A stretch of 64,000 nt of DNA from Orbus sasakiae (GTDB lineage Bacteria > Pseudomonadota > Gammaproteobacteria > Enterobacterales > Orbaceae): contig NZ_BAABHY010000001.1 of NCBI RefSeq assembly GCF_039542345.1, forward strand, positions 992,001 through 1,056,000, read 5' to 3'. Under the pieces are notes generated by a model. It was not told the DNA's origin. It was given only the letters and a program-made list of their open reading frames with translations, and did no database searches. Shown piece by piece: positions 61,820 through 64,000 of the stretch (within the stretch, counting starts at the first letter, position 1; the number at the start of each line of letters is the position of its first letter). The translations under genes and the position numbers were made by a program.

Positions 61820-63889
61820 ATGAGCACAGAAAACCGATATTTCCAAAAAGAGCTTAGCTGGCTCTCATTTAATGAAAGGGTATTACAAGAAGCGGCAGAT
61901 AAAAGCAATCCACTCATTGAGCGGGTGCGCTTTCTCGGGATTTACTCCAATAATTTGGATGAGTTTTACAAAGTCCAGTTTGCTAATCTCAAACGTGATG
62001 TCTTAATTGAGCAAGAACAAGGTAATGGTTCCAACGCTAAAAGCATATTACGTCAAGTTCACCAAAAAGTCATTCAGACTGATTTAAAATTCGATACACT
62101 TTATAATGAGTTATTGCTTGAGATGGCTCGTAATCAAATTTTCTTGATCAATGAACGACAATTAACCTCACTACAAGAAGATTGGATTAAAAAATACTAT
62201 AAGCAAAATTTACGTCAATACATTACCCCAATTCTGCTTGATAGTCATACAGATTTAATTCAAATTTTGAAAGATGATCACTCTTATCTGGCCGTCGAGA
62301 TCATTAATAATAATGACACCAAATACGCCATTTTAGAGTTGCCGACTGAAAAAGTATCTCGATTTGTACTATTACCGTCAGATACCGCATCCAAAAATAA
62401 ATCGATCATCTTTTTAGATAATATTTTACGGTTTTGTCTACCGGATATTTTTAAAATCTTTTTTGATGTCACCGAATTTAATGCTTACTCAATTAAGATA
62501 AACCGTGATGCTGAATACGAATTAAGCAGTGAACTTGATAGTTTGCTCGAGCTAATGTCACAAGGTTTAAAACAACGCCTGACAGCGCAGCCCGTTCGAT
62601 TTATCTATCAAAAAGACATGCCAAAAGCCCTGCTCGAACTGTTATTGTCTAAACTAAAATTGACTGAAAGTGATGCAATGACGGGTGGCCGCTACCCTAA
62701 TTTTAAAGATTTGATGGGATTTCCTGGAATTGGTAGTCCTAATTTATTAAACAAAGTGCTCCCTAATTTAACTTATAATCGCTTTAAACAATTTAGAAAT
62801 GCATTTGATGCGATTAAAGACAAAGATATCTTACTCTATTACCCCTACTATTCATTTAGCCATGTCCTTGAGATCATGCGTCAAGCTTCATTTGATCCAA
62901 GCGTAACCCATATTCGAATCAATATTTACCGTGTCGCCAAAGATTCCCGCTTTGTACAGGCGGCGATTAATGCGGCAAACAACGGTAAAAAAGTGACGGT
63001 TGTTGTGGAGTTACAAGCGCGTTTTGATGAAGAGATCAATATTCGTTGGGCTAAAAAACTGATTGGTTCTGGGGTCAAAGTGATCTATTCACAACCTAAG
63101 TTAAAGATCCATGCCAAACTCTTTTTAATCGAACGCAAAGAGAATGATCAAATTGTGCGTTATGCTCATATCGGTTCGGGTAACTTTAATGAAAAGACGG
63201 CAAAGATTTATACTGACTTTTCATTACTAACCGCCGATCCGATGATCACTGAAGAAGTGAGAAAAGTCTTTAATTTTATCGAAAATCCGTTTAAACCTGT
63301 AACATTTAATTACTTATTAGTTTCACCACAAAATACCCGTATCCGCTTTATGGAGCTGATTCAACGTGAAATTAAACATGCTAAAGCAGGGAAACCCGCC
63401 GGTATTTATCTAAAGCTTAATGCGATTACGGATAAAGAGATGATCGATAAGTTATACGAAGCCTCATCAGCCGGTGTCAAAATCAGAATGGTCGTACGGG
63501 GTATGTGCGTCTTAATTCCACAAGTCCCTAACTTAAGTGAAAATATCATTGTGACAAGTGTGGTTGACCGATTTTTAGAACATGCTAGGGTCTACATTTT
63601 TGAAAATAATGGTTTGAAAGATACTTATATTTCTTCCGCTGACTGGATGCCTCGCAACATAGATAATCGTGTTGAAGTGGGGGTGAAAATTTTAGATCCG
63701 AGTTTACAAAAGATCATCCAAGATATTTTTATGATCCAAGCAAGCGATAATGTCAAAGCGAGGATTATCGATAAAGATTTACAAAACAACTATATTCAAC
63801 GCGGTAACAAAAAGAAAATTAGAGCACAAATAGCTATCTATGATTACTTAAACCGACTAGAAAATAAGCCAAAAACTGAGGATTACTAA
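61820..63889 (+). CDS. ppk: Polyphosphate kinase 1
   Basis: 689 residues from the ATG at 61820 (MSTENRYFQKELSWLSFNERV), chosen because it matches the usual N-terminus; an upstream in-frame ATG at 61793 adds nine unsupported residues. Conserved: SNNLDEFYKVQFANLKRD near 45-62, phosphorylated-histidine region KIHAKLFLI near 430-438 and AHIGSGNFNEKTAKIYTDF near 449-467. Membrane-associated enzyme that builds polyphosphate from ATP. The ppx gene starts directly after its stop, as in E. coli. Confidence 0.97.
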   Translation: MSTENRYFQKELSWLSFNERVLQEAADKSNPLIERVRFLGIYSNNLDEFYKVQFANLKRDVLIEQEQGNGSNAKSILRQVHQKVIQTDLKFDTLYNELLLEMARNQIFLINERQLTSLQEDWIKKYYKQNLRQYITPILLDSHTDLIQILKDDHSYLAVEIINNNDTKYAILELPTEKVSRFVLLPSDTASKNKSIIFLDNILRFCLPDIFKIFFDVTEFNAYSIKINRDAEYELSSELDSLLELMSQGLKQRLTAQPVRFIYQKDMPKALLELLLSKLKLTESDAMTGGRYPNFKDLMGFPGIGSPNLLNKVLPNLTYNRFKQFRNAFDAIKDKDILLYYPYYSFSHVLEIMRQASFDPSVTHIRINIYRVAKDSRFVQAAINAANNGKKVTVVVELQARFDEEINIRWAKKLIGSGVKVIYSQPKLKIHAKLFLIERKENDQIVRYAHIGSGNFNEKTAKIYTDFSLLTADPMITEEVRKVFNFIENPFKPVTFNYLLVSPQNTRIRFMELIQREIKHAKAGKPAGIYLKLNAITDKEMIDKLYEASSAGVKIRMVVRGMCVLIPQVPNLSENIIVTSVVDRFLEHARVYIFENNGLKDTYISSADWMPRNIDNRVEVGVKILDPSLQKIIQDIFMIQASDNVKARIIDKDLQNNYIQRGNKKKIRAQIAIYDYLNRLENKPKTEDY

Positions 63890-64000
63890 GTGCAATCTAA
63901 CATTAATGATTTTCATGAATATGCGGTCGTTGATCTGGGATCAAACAGTTTCCATATGGTCATCGCTAAAAAAGTCAATAATGCCTTGCAAGTCATTTAT
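63890..64000 (+). CDS. ppx: Exopolyphosphatase, N-terminal part (cut by window end)
   Basis: 37 codons from a GTG start placed immediately after the ppk TAA. The sequence EYAVVDLGSNSFHMVIAKKV is the ASKHA phosphate-1 motif typical of Ppx/GppA. Translational coupling with ppk fits the known ppk-ppx operon. The rest lies beyond the window. Confidence 0.93.
   Translation, partial: MQSNINDFHEYAVVDLGSNSFHMVIAKKVNNALQVIY

Noticed and set aside
1..64000. CRISPR array
   Set aside because: No regularly spaced direct repeats were seen anywhere; the only long direct repeats are the three att copies.

Overview
The window is AT-rich gammaproteobacterial chromosome. The core genes (lptF/lptG diverging from pepA-holC, valS, an FNR with the full cysteine set, a three-repeat YdgH, hrpA, hslJ, pykF, ppk-ppx) are of enterobacterial type. 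Their mix with very low GC suggests the order Orbales (Gilliamella, Orbus or Frischella-like). That placement is inference from gene content; no rRNA gene is present.

Layout. 1-7,024 is an accessory chromosomal stretch: a LysR regulator (cut by the window edge), a divergent set of exported proteins (YcjY-like alpha/beta hydrolase, cupin plus carboxymuconolactone-decarboxylase fusion, a second alpha/beta hydrolase), an inner-membrane-anchored metallo-beta-lactamase-fold hydrolase and a lipoprotein esterase. 7,258-40,571 is a tandem pair of integrative islands at the 3' end of a tRNA-Leu(CAA) gene (40,552-40,638, minus strand). Three direct repeats of the tRNA 3' end and its flank (7,258-7,333; 20,341-20,448; 40,464-40,571) bound island 1 (about 13 kb) and island 2 (about 20 kb). 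40,640-64,000 is ordinary chromosome.

The two islands share a backbone in nearly the same order: a minus-strand protein with a ribbon-helix-helix-like segment, a YagK/YfjJ/inovirus-Gp2-type protein carrying HUH and YxxK motifs (candidate replication initiator), an AlpA-type excisionase/regulator, a very short hydrophobic peptide, a P4-type tyrosine integrase and an ArdA antirestriction protein. They also share non-coding signals: a conserved block upstream of the Rep-like gene, a dyad TTGATCG-N7-CGATCAA followed 31 bp later by a partial copy, and an 11-bp hairpin at the start of ardA whose pairs covary between the islands.

Cargo differs. Island 1 carries small secreted or membrane proteins and a compact four-gene operon (15,002-19,447): a large SMEK-like plus NACHT/STAND-like NTPase, two small proteins that share a motif (one beginning with an SNSSSTSF stretch), and a radical SAM/SPASM enzyme. 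I do not recognise this set as a described system, and it is the best candidate here for a new defence or peptide-modification system. Island 2 carries a type I restriction-modification system (hsdM-hsdS-hsdR), a DUF262/DUF1524 GmrSD-like nuclease, a polymorphic toxin with its immunity gene and an orphan toxin-tail/immunity cassette, GYF- and MORN-type proteins, a broken radC and an IS3-family remnant.
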